DNA of 64,000 bases from Patagioenas fasciata (GCF_037038585.1 NC_092525.1:26810367-26874366), one strand, 5' to 3'; positions 36,950-51,948 are shown, counted from the first letter of the stretch. Numbers and translations are program-made. Notes: generated from the sequence alone by a model not told the origin.

Positions 36950-38630
36950 ATAAACAGAAGCTGACCTGTAACTACAGAGAACCCAACACATCTGCTAAAA
37001 CATTGACAAAGAAGGGAAGTCAGATGCTGTGATAGAAAAGCATTTTACAGTTCCTTTAGGAATTTAACTCAAAGAGCCAGCATGTGTTATTAAAAACAAA
37101 CTACTTTCGGTAAAAATCTATTTCTGGAGATTGTTTACTGAAATGAAATGTTTATTCACTAGGGCAGTATTTAAAGCTCTACAGATCAGTGCAAACTGTT
37201 CCTGAAAAGATACAAGATATAATAAAATGCAAAAGGGAAATGGTGACAATATTAGCTTTGCACCAATTCATTTAGAGTAATTTCAGATTTCATGTATGTA
37301 AAGTGAAGGAAATTTCCAATAACAGGCTGCTTACTCAGTGAAAGGTTTGCTGTGTTTGCTGCAGTATCATTTTTAACACTTCCAACTTACTTCCTCACAG
37401 ACAGTTCAAGATTATTTTCGGGATTATTTTATAATGGAGGCTGCATAGAGCAAAGCATGACATTGAAAAATAGACTTCATTATTCCTACAAAAAGATTCT
37501 TGGCATAGGTCCATTCCATATCAGCTTAAAATACCCTACACTGTTCTATTGGCAGGATCATATGTTTACAAGCACTGGATTACAGGAGTAACCACATCTC
37601 CAGGCTAATTTTAAAACAATTTCTGTTAAATAAAAACAGTAGGCCCTGGTTTCTTTAATTTGGAAGGGAAGGAGGGGAAGAAAGCGGCACAGGATGCAAG
37701 GGGAGATGTTCCTATTATAACTCTTAGTTCACCAGAATACTGCACAGGAAAGGGCAAAGGACCCATTTTGATCCTAGGTGATGCAGCGGGACATAGTACC
37801 AAGTAACAAAGCTTTTTTTTATGTTGACAAAGCATGTAAAAATAGACTTTGATTTGTTAGGGAAGAAAGTCTCGGCACACATACTCTTCCCAAAGTAATC
37901 ACAGCAACCCCTGCATACTATTAATTTGTCACAGGGTATTTTCTTTCCCTGACTAGGTACACTCCAGCAGCAACAAAATATTCTTGGGATGGCTGCAAAC
38001 CTTGTTCCAGAATGAATACATACTTATGTGACTTCGTAGTTCATAGCTCCTTTTGCAACTTTTCTCAAAAATACTCTTTTGGATGCATTTATACAGTATA
38101 TCAGCAAGGAGGAACAATTAAAGATTAAAAAATCAGGAGGAATTCTTGGATTTTACTCCCTCAAACCAAACATAGTCCAGGCAAATCTTCACCAGCATCC
38201 AGCTTTGAATACAGATTTTCAGCTATATTTTAAAGTACAACCTGACACAAACATCAGAAGCAATATAGCCACCGGAGCTCACATAACCTGACCCCCAGCA
38301 AGGCAAAGATGCTGAACAAGTGCTGCTGTGCTGTGCAGTGGGACCATGCTCAGCACTCGGACACCTCGGGACATTTCCACATCACTGCCAGGAACACTGG
38401 AGCCTGAGAAGCACAAACTGCCAAGGTGCTCATCTGTAGTAGCTGAGGTGGGTATTTTTGCTTCCCTATGATGGGGTACCCTGAATAACAGGACACTGCA
38501 CCTGACAGGCACAGTATACAGACAGCAGGCCTTCATATCCATATTTTTATTAGAAGATACAAATTTCAAAACATTGAGTTATTCCCTAGTGTGAAAGTCT
38601 AGAATAAAAATTTCCCTTTGTCTAGTGGGC

Positions 38631-38692
38631 TTTTTTCCTTCTCTCCCTCACTCTTTTTTTCTCCCTTTTTTTTTTTTTTTTTTATTCTTTTC
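38631..38692. repeat. polypyrimidine tract
   Basis: About 60 bases almost entirely C and T, including a run of roughly 18 T. Not followed by a convincing exon, so I do not call it a splice acceptor. Confidence 0.8.
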
Positions 38693-40670
38693 TTAATAAA
38701 CTCTATTGACCATTGCACCACTGACTAATATCTTCTGCATCAGAAGGAAAAATGCTCAGGATGTTTGTCAGCCATACTGCCATGAAAGTCAAAAGCAGAC
38801 ATGTAAGAGAAGAAAGATTATCACATTAGACATAGAAGAAGAAAGATTAACCTATGAGAGCTGCAGAAGCAGAATGATGAGCAAAAAGTGGGGGGCTCAA
38901 TGGCTCCAAGGGATGGGTAATGGGTTAGACTGCCTTTCTCCTCTAGATCACTGGCTCACATCCAGCCCACATCAGTAGCAACCGAGTGTCATTACCACCT
39001 GATGGATTTTTGGTGACCTCTGCAAAAATGAATTGACGGTTTCAGTCCAGCTGAATAAATGTTCTCATCATAACAGGTACACCACTGTCTCAGCAGAAGG
39101 AAGTGAGCAGACATGGACAAGAAAATGTACTTCTATCCCTACAAACCAGTTTAATGCACAGGGAATTCCACTTACTAGAAATGGCAGAGAGATTTGTTTA
39201 ATAATTTCATAGCAAGAAGATTGTGCTGCTTTTTTGAAGCCTCAGTGTTCCCATGTATTTGTCCTAGATTCTCACAGGCAAAAGGCTGCCCGCAACCAAG
39301 TGAGTGCAGTAGAAAGTCTCTTAAGGGACAATTTTCATTTGAAATTATATTACACACTGTTGCTAAAGTTCCTCCCATATGAAAGCACAGGAAGATAATA
39401 TAGCTTTAAACATGCTTCTTTAAGAGCTCTGTTTAAAGGTTGTGTAATATTAACTTAACTGAACTAAGAATTAAAAACATATTTTCCCCGCAATTGCAAA
39501 AGACGACCCAAGTGAACATGCTCTCCAGTGTAAGTTTGAAGACTCATTCATTGTCCCAAAGCATTGCATGTGCATGCATAATGAAGAGATTCCCAGAGGA
39601 TGTGGTTGGGATGACTGGAAAACAGCTGAAATTCCCTGCTCCCTTCAGGCACGGGTTTAGCAGATTCCTCCTCCCAAGCAAGCAGGAGCCCAAATGGTTC
39701 CCAGCATGGGATCTGGGATGCTGCAGCTGCTTCACGCTTATTCCTTCATTTCAGGGGAGCTCCCAAGATGGCCCAGGGAGAAGGAGCAGCTCTTGAGGAA
39801 CAAAAAGCACAAGCAGCTGTTCAGCCCCTGGAGCTAAATGGCACCTTCTCCCCCAAATATAACAACAGGTCATCTCAAGTCTAGTATGGGTGGGGATGCA
39901 GGTTCAATGTGACCATCACATATGTCCATATATGAAAAGTAAAACACGCAAGAGAACTATAGCTGCCACCTCTACATGGCACACTGCCAGCAACTCAACT
40001 GCTGTGTTCTCAGGGGCTCTAATACCTCTCAATAGCACAGCATTTTTTAACAGGTGACCAGACTACAGTTCAATCCTAGCCATGAGTATGGAACTGTATT
40101 CCAGTCTCCCCAAATGCTCTAATACCTATAAGAAAATTCACTCAATCTAAAAAGTGAAATAACATATCAAATCAAACAAATACTAAACGAAGAGGTTTTC
40201 CAGCTTGCTAAAGTTATAGGAAAGTAACTAGAGCAAATTCAGTGACAAAGGACAGCTGATGTGGTAAGCAGAATGTCAAAGCATTTCTTTCAGAAACAGA
40301 CCTATATTTACCTTCGTGTAGCACTGCTTTACGTGTCTCCTTAAGAAAAAGTAAAGTTCATATTAAATAGCTGTTACAATAGAAAAAGTGTCACTTTTAT
40401 TTGTATTTTTCCCTTCACAATGGAAAAATTGTTTAAAGTTGACTCATTCTACAAAATAAGTATGCAGAGTTCGAGGGGGAAAGAAAGTCCTTTTTACCAT
40501 GACAGTACAAAATATCCAAATGTCAGGTTCTTTCTTTCATGGATGGCTTTGGGTGAGCCAGACTAGAATAGGACCATGCCATCAAAACAAAAAGCACTGT
40601 TGCTCTGAGCTGCATTTCACTCAAAGAAAAATGAGAGAAATTTACACCACCCCAAAAATTGTGGATGTTA

Positions 40671-40737
40671 TTTGGGTCTTGTGTGTTTTGTTTGATTGTT
40701 TTTTGTGGGGTTTCTTTGGTGGTTGTTTTGCTTTTAA
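40671..40737. repeat. G/T-rich tract
   Basis: Runs of T separated by G, GG and GGGG. Together with 41441-41520 it forms a pair of similar tracts within 1 kb. Confidence 0.7.
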
Positions 40738-41440
40738 TAAAGTTTTTAGTTAGGTGTCTCTGAGCACCCTACAGCAAGAACTCTGAAGTTCGACATGTTG
40801 CCATTCCCCCACTAACTCTTACTCTTTCATAAACAAGAATACAAAACCAGGAGTTGAGAAAAAGTATTTCTGATCTATTAAACAGAAAAGCCCCCATTAC
40901 TCATCATGAGATGAAGAGGCTTGACACTGAGTTTTCTTTGTCATTTATTCAAATGTTAATAGGAACTCTTGCAGCCTCAGTGACCCAGTTTCTCTAATTT
41001 AGTCTAATGCTACCCAGAGTGAATAAGCCCCTGAATTTTCCTATCTTAGGACTTCTTCATAGGCAGAAGTTTCTTCCTAGAGGCGATGGAAAAGAGTGTG
41101 TAAACTGGCTGAAGAAATTGAAACTGTGTTGTGAAAGAATGAACGTTTGACATTTACCATTCAGCTCCGGGGATTTTTGAATGTTTTAATATGAACTTGA
41201 ATAGCATTCATTTGGTTTTTTTAACAACAATTAGCAAATAGCATATTACTGGCTGAAGTAATTACATGTAGAACTAAAACACCTTATTAAAGCGTTGGCA
41301 GATGACTAGCTGCCTACCATTCTTCATCACAAACAGCGCTGCATAGTGATTTGCCTTCTCTAAGAAAGTTATACGTATGATCACTTTTGAGTTGCTTCAG
41401 CAAGCAATCACAGTATATCTCGTAGAAACAACTTGCTTTT

Positions 41441-41520
41441 TCATTGTTGTTTTTTCCTTGGTGTTGGTGATGATGGTTGGGTTTGGGGTTTTTTTGGTTG
41501 TTGGTTAGTTTAGGTTTTTT
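41441..41520. repeat. G/T-rich tract
   Basis: TTGGTGTTGG and GGTTGGGTTTGGGG-like units followed by T-runs. Four closely spaced G-runs (GG, GGG, GGGG, GG) give weak G-quadruplex potential on the + strand. Confidence 0.7.
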
Positions 41521-42211
41521 ACACTTATTTGATAGTTTCAAGAAAGATGGAGAGGAAGGAGTGACAGTAAAGACCCTGTTTGCTGATCTAAATAAATAGA
41601 ACAAATATAGCTGAGAGGTGTGATAAAGGACTAGGACTACATCACAACATGTATGCTCAAGTATGGTCACTGCAAAACCTCCATGAAAAACCTTGACTTC
41701 ACTGTTTCTTCAAAAGCATTTCATTCTAATATTCTATCAATATTTTATCCTTTAAATTTGTACTTGCTTCTTCCTATTTTTTTTTTCCCCAAAATGAGAA
41801 GTTTCAAGTGTCAGAAACTTCTCAGACAGGGAAGTTTTCTTCCTTAAAGGAGAACAGAGGGACAAATACATCCCTATTTTAACAAGCCTAGACAAACATT
41901 CTCATACAATGGGAATGCTATCCTAAGAACATTTTTCCTTTAACACGACAGAACCAAACAGAAGACACCAACATAGAAAAACCTTAAACTATCCATATAC
42001 ATCTGTGCTGATTGTTTATATGCAGCTAAGAGAAAATCACTAGCATATGTCCCAGCTCGTGCAAATTAAAGCTCACCCTTACTAAACCAAAGAGCAATTA
42101 TTCCTGTAAAAAAGTACAATGGTTCTATTCATTCAGGTAAAGAGTGTTCCATGTAAGGATTGCAGAATGAGGACCTGCAAGAAAGCAACACGTTTTAGAT
42201 TGCCTGATTGA

Positions 42212-42275
42212 CCTCCATTTTCAAAGAGAAAATGAAGATCACTTGACCTGAGGCACAGAGTCGTTATTTGAAATC
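42212..42275 (-). mobile_element. MIR relic, antisense, internally deleted
   Basis: CCTCCATTTTCAAAGAGAAAATGA matches 'tccccattttacagatgaggaaactga'. ACTTGACCTGAGGCACAGAG, with TTATTTG, follows as in 'acttgcccaaggtcacacagctagtaagtg'. The spacing between the halves is about 13 bases shorter than in MIR, consistent with a small deletion. Confidence 0.5.
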
Positions 42276-42334
42276 TAAATACATATACAGAGATTATTGC
42301 AACTGCATATTTTAAAATCATTTCCCACTAGCAA

Positions 42335-42370
42335 AAGAATATATTTGAACCTAAGAATATATTTGAACTT
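42335..42370. repeat. 18-bp tandem duplication
   Basis: AAGAATATATTTGAACCT is followed directly by a second copy that differs only at its end. It lies about 60 bases after the MIR relic. Confidence 0.8.
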
Positions 42371-43862
42371 TCTATCTGATTTCCTTATTTGAAGCATAAG
42401 CACCCAACAAATGTGTAAGTGATACACCTTCAGACACAGCAAAATAAGTAATTACTCCTGGGGGCTATAAGCAGCTAAGTAATCTGGCTCAATTGTCTTG
42501 TCATCCTTATACCCTCCTCAACTCCTTTGTTCTGGTATCCACAAAGCTTTATTAAACTAGAGCTCAGTCATTTGCTCACTCCAATTGCAACAAACTGAGC
42601 CAAATGAAACGTGTTCAGCCATCTGGAACCCCTTCCTCCAGAGTTTGCTCCCTTTGGGCTGCAGAATCAGTCTATTACCCCGGCATGACATGATCCAGAA
42701 ACTTGCTACTGCTACAGGACCTCAATTACAATTCCCAGTCCGGGTATTGCTGTCAGGGATTCTGCAATGCAACAGACACGGCATTTGTACCTCACGTTAC
42801 TACAAAGCTATTAAAGCCTTTGCACTTGGAATTCATGGGCAACATTACAGGAGCTACAGAGCAGAGAAGTTTGAGCTGACTCAACCGAGCTGAAAGGTGG
42901 CCAGGAGCAGAGGGGAGGATCAGCGGCTTGCAGTCAGCTGCAGGCAGGGCAAACAGGCAGTCCTGCCCTCTGCCCTACAGCCACCTACCACAGCGAGGGC
43001 ACCCAGCACTGTGCTGGAGAGGGCATCAAGGGCACAGATCAACACAAATCCTCCCAATAGCTCTAAGAAAAGGAGAGATTAATTTAAAAAAAAAAAAAAA
43101 AGAACTCACACTGGCAACCTGTCCCCTGTTTTTCCCCAACACACACAGGGGATTTTTAGTGCTGGCAAGTCAATATCTTTTAACCAATGCTGACACTTGA
43201 TTCAGAGGAAGATGCGTGGCATTCATGGCTCTTCTCCTACTTGTCAGGCAGCCAGCAGGCTCTCAAGTGCACTCAACAGCAGAACGATGTTCCCAGACTG
43301 AGAACCTTTTGCATCAAGATGCACATCAGGGAACAAAAGGAGGATAAGTTCTGCAGCCAGGTAGCATAACCACAGCATAGATGAAACAACGGGAGTTAAC
43401 CGAAATATTGAACACACTCACTCTTCTGTTACGAAATAAAAAAACCTGAATTTTGGCCCAAACAGCTACCACATCTCCAGTTGCACAAACTATCTCCACA
43501 ATAGGGCTGTCCCACAACAGGGAGGAAAAGTAGGAACTGCAGTAACAGTGGTGTAGTTTGTCATTCTAAACCCACAGCACTGTATTCCCTCTTCCTGAAG
43601 CAGGGACTAGCAGGTACAAAGCAAGCCAGGATGCCCAGTTGCCCTTTACTTCAGCTGTACTTTAAAGAAGCTGCTTTTTAGCAATGCTGTGAAGAAGACT
43701 CTACATACCAATGTAAATACATTTCAATAGTGACATTAGGTATTTAAAAGATCCCTATTACCACACTGTGGAACTACCACTATCCTCTTCCTACTTCTGG
43801 CCTCAGCTACATCTTGGAAGAGTCTGTACAATACCTGTTTGAGGACAGGAAAATATTGTCCT

Positions 43863-43940
43863 TGCCATTTCCATTCTGCAGGTGACATGCTGAGGCACAG
43901 AAGAACTTCTGTCTTATTCAAGAAGTCCCTGGTAAACTGA
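43863..43940 (-). mobile_element. MIR relic, antisense
   Basis: CCATTTCCATTCTGCAGGTG, then CATGCTGAGGCACAGAAGAA, then GTCTTATTCAAGAAGTCCCT and GGTAAACTGAG, keep the antisense MIR order and spacing ('ccattttacagatgaggaaactgaggcacagag ... gacttgcccaaggtcac ... agtaagtgg'). Confidence 0.58.
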
Positions 43941-45401
43941 GTACCTAACAGATGTCCAAAATCTTAGAAAACTGTTTTCATCACAAGGACCATTGCTTCT
44001 TCCTGCAGTGAAAGCCTTCATTCCACCTTCACCTATGAAAGAAACAGCAAAGTTGGATTCTACAAGCCCCCTAAAATATTTCATACTATATTGTTATCAT
44101 TGCATTTACCTTGGAGCTAACAAGAAACTTGAGTAGTATCAATCACCAGTTCAATATGGAAACAAACAAGGAAGAGTGTTGGAGCACAAACTTACTGTCC
44201 TAAATCAAGGAAAGCAAAATACCCACTAAAGGCTGCAAAGGAGCCTCATGTTCTTATGAAAGCATTATACTAAAACATCACACTGCAATTTTTGAAGAGT
44301 GCTACAGTTTTGTACAAAAACCTGTTTGCTTGAAGAACAGCTCTTTTATCCATGCACAGATTGTGGTGCACATGATCTTGTTTGTGTGTTATTTCTTCAA
44401 ATTGCTAATATCCACTGCTTGCACACAGCAGTGAAGATGCACATTTGGTTGCTTGGTTTTGGGTTTTTTTCAAATATAATCCTCTACCTCTGTTCTGTGT
44501 TGGGGAAGGTGGTTTATTGAACACGGATCTTGCAGTCAGAAACTCCAGGGCCAACCACCAATATCCCATGTGATGCTACAGAAGTCCCCAAGAACTCTGT
44601 ACTTTGGCTGCCCTTCTATAGTATTTCCTACCTGTACAAAGCACTGTGAAAACAAAAACACATGAATGACTGACAGGTGCCTACATATTATGGGGTTGAC
44701 GGCTGTATGAGGCAGAAAGAGAATTAACATATTCAAAGAGAGGATTACAACATGTTTCTCAGTTTTTCCAGCAGCTGGGATAATGCAGAAGTAACACACA
44801 GGGTCATGACTGCTCAAAGAAAAAGTGACATTCAAAATAGAAACAAGGAAAATACAGTCTTGCAGGCATATATCATTAGCCTTCATAAAATAATGTTTTG
44901 ACTGAAATCTCTCTCATAATCGGTGAGATACAAGTCCCATGTAAATAGACACACCACAGAAACAACTATTCCTGCTGCATTTGTACATTAATCAGTTCCC
45001 CTGCTGACTGCTAACTGGTGGCATGAGAGAGAAGTTCTGTGCAAGGCTGACAATGGTGTCAGTGACAAAGCCATGCAATATCACAGCTCTTTAATCACTG
45101 AAAAATCCATCCCCTTCCTTTTTGAATTCTCCTCTGCATGATGCCACCATTTCAGGGTTACAGTCCTCATGGCAAGCACCACCAGATCCATAAACTAACT
45201 TCACAGAGTAGTGAATTGCTGTTGCTGTTTCTAGGTTAACGTTGACAGGAACTAACAGAGTCTTCAAAAACATCATAAACTTTGTTTTAGTGCTGACACA
45301 CAATTGCTACACAGTACATTGCAGGAGCACAGAGCTGTACAAGCAGATCCAGCACCAGTCAGATAGATGGAGTTTGTCATCATCTAAACCCTACATCTAA
45401 C

Positions 45402-45455
45402 AGGAAAGGGGTGGGGAGAAGAGGAGGAAGGGAGAGAGTGAGGAGATGAAAGGGC
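45402..45455. repeat. G/A purine tract
   Basis: Nearly pure purine on the + strand, with AGG, GAGG and GAGA units and only two or three T. Low complexity; no coding potential. Confidence 0.7.
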
Positions 45456-46199
45456 AAAAAAAACCCTACTAGCAACACCTTAGACTATAGCATTTCTTGT
45501 ACAGACCTGACCTGTGTTATGTACAGCAATGTAACCTTGGGAGGGGAAAAAATAAAAAAAGAATCAGTAAATAACTTGGAGTACTTTATAAGCGAACAAC
45601 ACAACAGCACTGCTCTGCACTGTCATCGGGGATACTCAGCCTCATTCATCACTGTGGTCTCCCATCTCTCTCCTCAAGTCAATTGGGACTCAAACTGCAG
45701 CGGAGAACAGCTCATTCATCCATGGGGGAAAGCAGCATGCTCCACATTGCTAAGGAGTTTCCTGTGATTCTCAATGCCAAAGTATATTATCACTTTCTTG
45801 TGACTCTCAGAAAATAAGAGAGCATTTTTTAAGCCCCTTTCATGTTTGTTTGTATTGGAAACACAGTGGAAGAAGGACCCAGGCTGCTAACAGACCTCTA
45901 GCAGCACTAGCACATGCATTCTATTTGCAAACTTAATTCTGCAACAAATTCTGAAGCCTGCCAGAATGGAATTACACACACAATGAGGTGCATTTAATCT
46001 ATCACAGATTACCAACAGAAAGGTGAAAACTAGTTGGTGAGGCCTTTGAAGGGAATAACTTCAAGGCCTCTTTCTCCCAAAAAAAAAAAACCCATGCAAG
46101 CAAGGTCAAGAAATAGCAAATGGGAAAGTACTTGCCAGAAACAGAAGAAAGAAAAAAATATGCAGCCTTCAAGCAGTAGCATTGACTTTATTCAATATG

Positions 46200-46240
46200 G
46201 GGGAAAAAAAAAGAAAGAAAAAAGAAAGAAAAAAAAAGAA
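46200..46240. repeat. (GAAA)n purine tract
   Basis: GAAA and GAAAAA units on the + strand. Confidence 0.8.
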
Positions 46241-49200
46241 ACATCTATCCTGAAAAAGAAGAAAACCTCAGTACAACAAAAATAAGTTGTATTTCAGATG
46301 ATTTTTCTGTGATCATAAAAGTGATATGTAGTAGTAATAGCTGCTAAAAAGGTTGTTCTCCAAAGCAATCTGGCTTGGTCAAAATGCAGAACATTTCTCT
46401 AGCACATCCTACTCACAAAAATAATTACCAGAATAACTGAAGACAAACCATCATTGTAAAGTCTTCTCTTCTTTTCCTTGGAAGTTATTAATCAAAACCC
46501 CCAGCAAATGGCAGGCAGCCAGCAAAGGTTTCTTTCTGCAGAGTCTGTCTGCCCCCAGTTCCCAGGAGCGGCAGCACGCAGCTTGCAGAGTGCAGCGGGG
46601 GTGATGCAGCTCATTCAGACCTGTGTTATCAACTGCCACTCCCTGATCTGGGAAGAGAATATTTGGTTTTACACAATCAGACATTTGCTCAGTCACTCAA
46701 GTTTTGTGTATAGAGCCTGCACGTGACACTCAAAATCATTAGCATGACTCCTATGTCTCTGTTTGCACAGAGTAAGCAGCAAAGCACAGCTCTTTGATAA
46801 TACCATTATTATGTTAACAAACTATTTCTATTGTAATCGATAATGCAGTCTCCATTTTAACAAGTTCCACCCTTATTTTTTTTCCTACACACAAGAGACA
46901 AGGTATAAAAAGGCAGTGCAGGGACAGTGGAGATAGTGCTGCCACCTTTTGCTCACATATAAAAGTGCTAGAGAAAAACTGTCTCTTTGTCACGGTAAGA
47001 CTAGGAGTATTGAAAACCTGATCATAAATTGCAAGCACAACAGGGACCACTTCTGACATTATGGTTTTGGACCCCAATTACTATGTATATTATATTATAT
47101 ACAAAAGAAGAAAAGCTTTTGTTTATACTGCTGGTTCTATTTGTGCAACTTAAAGATTATGATGAATTTTGATCAAAGGTTATAAAGTCTTAAGCTTTAA
47201 CTCCAAGGACAAGTAATTAGCAGTAAAGTGAAATCGAACTATTATCTTTTTCTAAAAGCAAAAAGAATGGTAATGATCACAGATGGGGTGGGAAGAGAAA
47301 GAAAAGGAAGACTAATAAATCAATAAAAGAAAGTCTGTACAACATAGTAAAATTGGAAGAGCTTCCAAAGGAATATACTTACTAGTGAGTAATTTCCATA
47401 TATTTTACATTCTATTTTTTTATATAAATTTTATACTGTGTTCACCACTTCTAATCTGTGCTTTTCTGTAAATCTAATCAAAAGGGCAACCAGGTAACAC
47501 TCAAATCTAAGTTAAAATTTCTCTTGCAGTGTGCAGTGAGTTTGAACTTACAATAAAGGGTTTTGCACATTGCTAGTCAAAACTCTCTTCAGCCAAGCAA
47601 CCCATATCAGACCCCGCTGCACAATCCATAGAATAACTTTTTCAAGTGTTGTTTTGCAGGCAACTTAGTATTCTGAAAGGGCAAGAATTGGTTTTCTTTT
47701 CAGAAAGGATATGACAGATTAAATGGCAGTTTCCCTGTAACATCCTATCAATGGACCCACACTCAGCTTTAAAGTTTACATCTAGCCATCCTTCATTCAG
47801 CCGCAGGCTTTCTTCCAAGACCAAGCAAAACTGTGACAGACAGCTATCTTCTACAGGTCTATTTGGACTGCACTGACACTTCTTTCAGAATCACCGAGAA
47901 CTGTCCATGCAAGCAGTATTCAGCTTCATGAGTGACCTAGATCTCTGAGAAAATGTATCATATACCATTATCTGCTGAGCTGCCCCAGTCCATTTTTGCT
48001 CCTTACTAGTCCTCCCCTCTGCCTTCCCTGATTTGAAAATTTTGCTTAATACCAAGTTTTACATGTTATTTTTTCCACTTCCATTTTTAAGTCAGTTATT
48101 CAGGTCAATGCTGGAGAACCTGAGGCCTCTGCTCAAATCTTCATGAATTTCAATCCAAAGCAAACAGAAGTTAAGAGACATACGGTTAAACAGCTTGTTA
48201 AACAAGCCAGTGGTTTTAAGAAACACATACCATGGCAAGTAGGCATAGGATCCTAAATTCCCTGTCCATGTTGAAAAGTAAGATATCCTCCTCTATGATG
48301 CTTAAGGCTCTAAATAATCCACTGAGGTAGAGGCTTCTAAAAATCTGAGTTTAACTTCACAAATTTCTGATCATCATCCTTGTAATAATAGTTCTCAGCA
48401 CTGACAAGTATTGATTCATGAGAAATATTCAGGATTAGTCCATTTATCCTAAAGCAGTAATTCCAAGTGGTTCAGATTAGTCACTAGAACCCCCCTTTAT
48501 GAACTTTGTATGTATGCTAAAACTGCCTCCATCTCACACAGTTAGCAATGTAATGACTAAAATGCTGTCTGGCACAGCAAGACAATGAGTGCAAACCCAA
48601 AAGAACTGCTGGAAAACTGTGGCAGCTAGACACCACTTTCTCTTGCCCGTTTTCTGTGCAAATCAATCTATCACTGTAATTTGGGCAAGGAATGGTTTGG
48701 GTAGGTTAAAGAAGATACATGGTGAAGTGAAACAGCAAATGAGCAGTTATGGAAAACAACCAGAACATGAAATCAGGTGCTTTGGCACCATGCTGTTCGT
48801 TGCCTCACAGCTCACCTCCAAAAGGAGGGGCTCCTGCAAAATCATGAGAAAGCAGAAAAAACAGCATTATAGACTATATTTTAAAATATGCACGTAAGTC
48901 TGAGAGAAGAAAAAAATATTCCTGCCACAACAAATACTATCATATTGATTCACAGTTTTGAGGAAGGAGGGGGACTTTTCCTTTGGCTTAAGGGAATCCA
49001 CACCACAGCCAGGTACCGCTGCTGCCAGCCGGAGGCACACAGCACCCAGAAACAGTGTCTCCCTCTGCCAGGAAGAGTTCAGTCTCTCTGTGAGATATCT
49101 GCATCTGAAAAGGGGCAGGCGACTCCTCCTCCATGTTAGTGGAATGATGAGTTGCCAGGCTGGTGACTGAAAGGCCACGCTCCCCACCACCACCTCGCCT

Positions 49201-51897
49201 CCTAGGGCTATGCTGGCCCTTGGCATTTACGTCATCCTGAGACCCCAAAACATTCCCAAGGCAAAGATGCAACTACTAGGAACACGGCCCCTGCCTCGCA
49301 GTCACAGAAATTAATAGCAACAGAGATTAACCTCATTCAAAGAATAAGATAAAATGTTTCCACCAAAGATCTGAGCTACATTTCAAATCATCCACAGGGC
49401 CAAGGGATAATCCATTTACCTCTATTTCACACCACTTGGAAGGGCAAAACTAAAGGTGTGGGACAAAGACACAATACAGTCAAATGCATTTGACATTTAG
49501 TACAGTCCAATATAGACCAAGTAGATTTTCCTGAAAGCTTTTCTAATTCCCTTCATTTAAAACTACTTGAGGTACAATTTGAGGATTGTCGTAAAAACAT
49601 TCCTTCATCATTGTTTTAAGTTACTTTACTAAATCTTTGAGTTTTAGCATGCTCCAATGAATATAAAACTCTGCTAAAAGCCCATCATAACAGCCCTCCT
49701 ACAGGCACTGTAAGAGACAGAATTTCTGTGTGTTGCTACCTGGTCTTCTGTGAATATTTTTTTTTCATTTTGTTTACGAGGGAGTAGAAAAAATTCTTGT
49801 ACTTCCTCTCTTGTTTGAGATTATCCCAACTTGCTGGAATTAAACTAAGACCAACACCCTTGTAGAAAAATTATTACTTCATCCAGGACAGGTATTTCAT
49901 TTCTGTGGCTTCAAAACAAGCATCTGCCACAAACAAACAACAACAATAAAGAAACTTCACTAACTTGAAAGTATTAAAAAAAAATAAAATTAAGAAACCT
50001 ACATTTGTATTGGATTTTTGAGCACATAAATAAGAGCCAAATAAGAATAACCAAACTAAAAGGCAGTTTATAAGAGTTATGTCAAGTAACTTGCTCCCTG
50101 CTGCAAGCATAATATATCAGCTTTATCATCTTTTTTTTCCCCTGTAGTACTTGCTTAAAAACAAAAACAGTTACTAACTTGTCACATTTTTTAAAAAAAA
50201 ATTAATTTGAAAAAATTGAATAAGGACAAATAGTCAACAATGTTAATCTTAGATTGAGAAGTGCAAATTAATGTGCTTTGTATTTATAATGCATACAGAT
50301 GAAGAAAGAAAGACTATCTTGACCATTTTACTATACCTTCCCTTCCCTTTCCCACACCATGTAGCTATTATGCAAAGTGGATTTTGGTGAATATTTTTTT
50401 CCCCTTAGGAGGCTGCTTGCTTTTTTTTTTTCAGAGAAGACTGAAAGCAAGTTGCAAAAATTCTAGCATTCACAGTTATGTCAGCATTGCACCCTAAAAC
50501 TCTTCATTTGATTTATCATTGTAACTTAAAATACTAATGAATTTCTTTTCTAATCATATAAAGTTCACAATAAGCCCGGAAGAGGCAATCTGATAATTCT
50601 TATTTACACTATTGCTTTAGACCTTAAGCATTTCAAATAGAGAGGAGAAAATATGGCAAAAACTGCCTTCTTGTCTGCAGTATTTACATGCTTTACATAG
50701 TTTAAAAATATGTAGCTTATTAATGACTGATTTTTCAACCTCTCCAATAAGGTTTTTATTAACATGACAGTCCTTTACGTGCAAGTGTCAAGCAATTTCA
50801 TGCTGTGCGTGTATCCTTTATGATGTTTAATATAAAAGATAGCACAGTATTTATATCCCTCACAATAAGAGAATGGATTGTTTTAAGGTTATACAGCCCA
50901 GTTGTGATAAAGAAAGAAGGAACCTTACAAAATGATAAATATTTTCATTAAAAAACTTTAAAACTAAAAGTTCAAAGATATGTTCTCCTCTCTTATATCT
51001 TGTCAAAACATGACTTAGGACCCAAAACTAATCTACTTTCAATTTTATTCCATATTTCAGTGCTGTCATAGTACTCAGCAGAGAGTATTGGAATACGATC
51101 ATTTTTTATTTTGTTGATGTTACCGACAGCTTTATTTCACAAAGCAATCTTATACTATGTCTACCACTGGCAGGTCACAAAGGTCAAATAGTCTATCCTT
51201 ACAGGTAGAGAGCTTATTAAATGGCACGTCTATTAAACCCAATGGACAACATAAAGAAACATTCCAGCAAAATACTTTTAACATAGTTCAGTGAAGACAC
51301 AGTCAAAAGGGTATTAAATAATTTGAACTGAGACCAATAAGAATTTTTTTTATAAGCATCTTCAAAATTATGCTTCTTACAAAGAATTTCAAACAGACAG
51401 TAGGAGAAAGACCTACAGAAAGATGAACTTTGTCTGTGCAAATATTTACTTTGTATTATGCATTTACAGCTGCACACTCATAGCACATTTAGTGCTGGAT
51501 AGCTTACCAAAGATAATTTTCTGCTTTCTAGGATCGTTATTTAATTAAACATTCAATCTAAAATAATCACAAAATTTATGATATATGATATCTTCCTCAG
51601 CAGTATTTGTATGCACGCTTTACACACCAACACGGATCATCATCGGATAACTCTTCAGCAGAAGCAATGTATTTTAGCTATTTGTTTTTGAATGACATAA
51701 ATAATCACATAAATGGTTTGGGGAAAAATTCGATTGCATAAATCAGAAAAAGTCACTCAAATAAAATCCTTATGTAGTATCTTACAAAGTCCACATAAGT
51801 CTTTTAAACTAAAAGGGTGCATGTTTTGCAAGACCAGAATATTTAGGACACATAATTGTGATTTTCTCTCTCTTTCTGGCATAATTTCATTACTTCA

Positions 51898-51948
51898 CTA
51901 TTTGCCAGTTACCTATCTTATGTTGTTACCTATTTGCCCGTTACCTAT
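51898..51948. repeat. 32-base-spaced direct repeat
   Basis: CTATTTGCCAGTTACCTAT at 51898 and CTATTTGCCCGTTACCTAT at 51930 differ at one of 19 positions. Confidence 0.7.

Larger units (their letters stand above)
36578..42211. other. AT-rich noncoding stretch with low-complexity tracts
   Basis: Contains the polypyrimidine tract and three G/T-rich tracts listed separately. No gene, RNA or transposon body recognised. Confidence 0.6.

Noticed and set aside
48323-48336. TGAGGTAGAGGCTT, similar to the let-7 start
   Set aside because: Only the seed-like beginning matches and no hairpin partner is visible.
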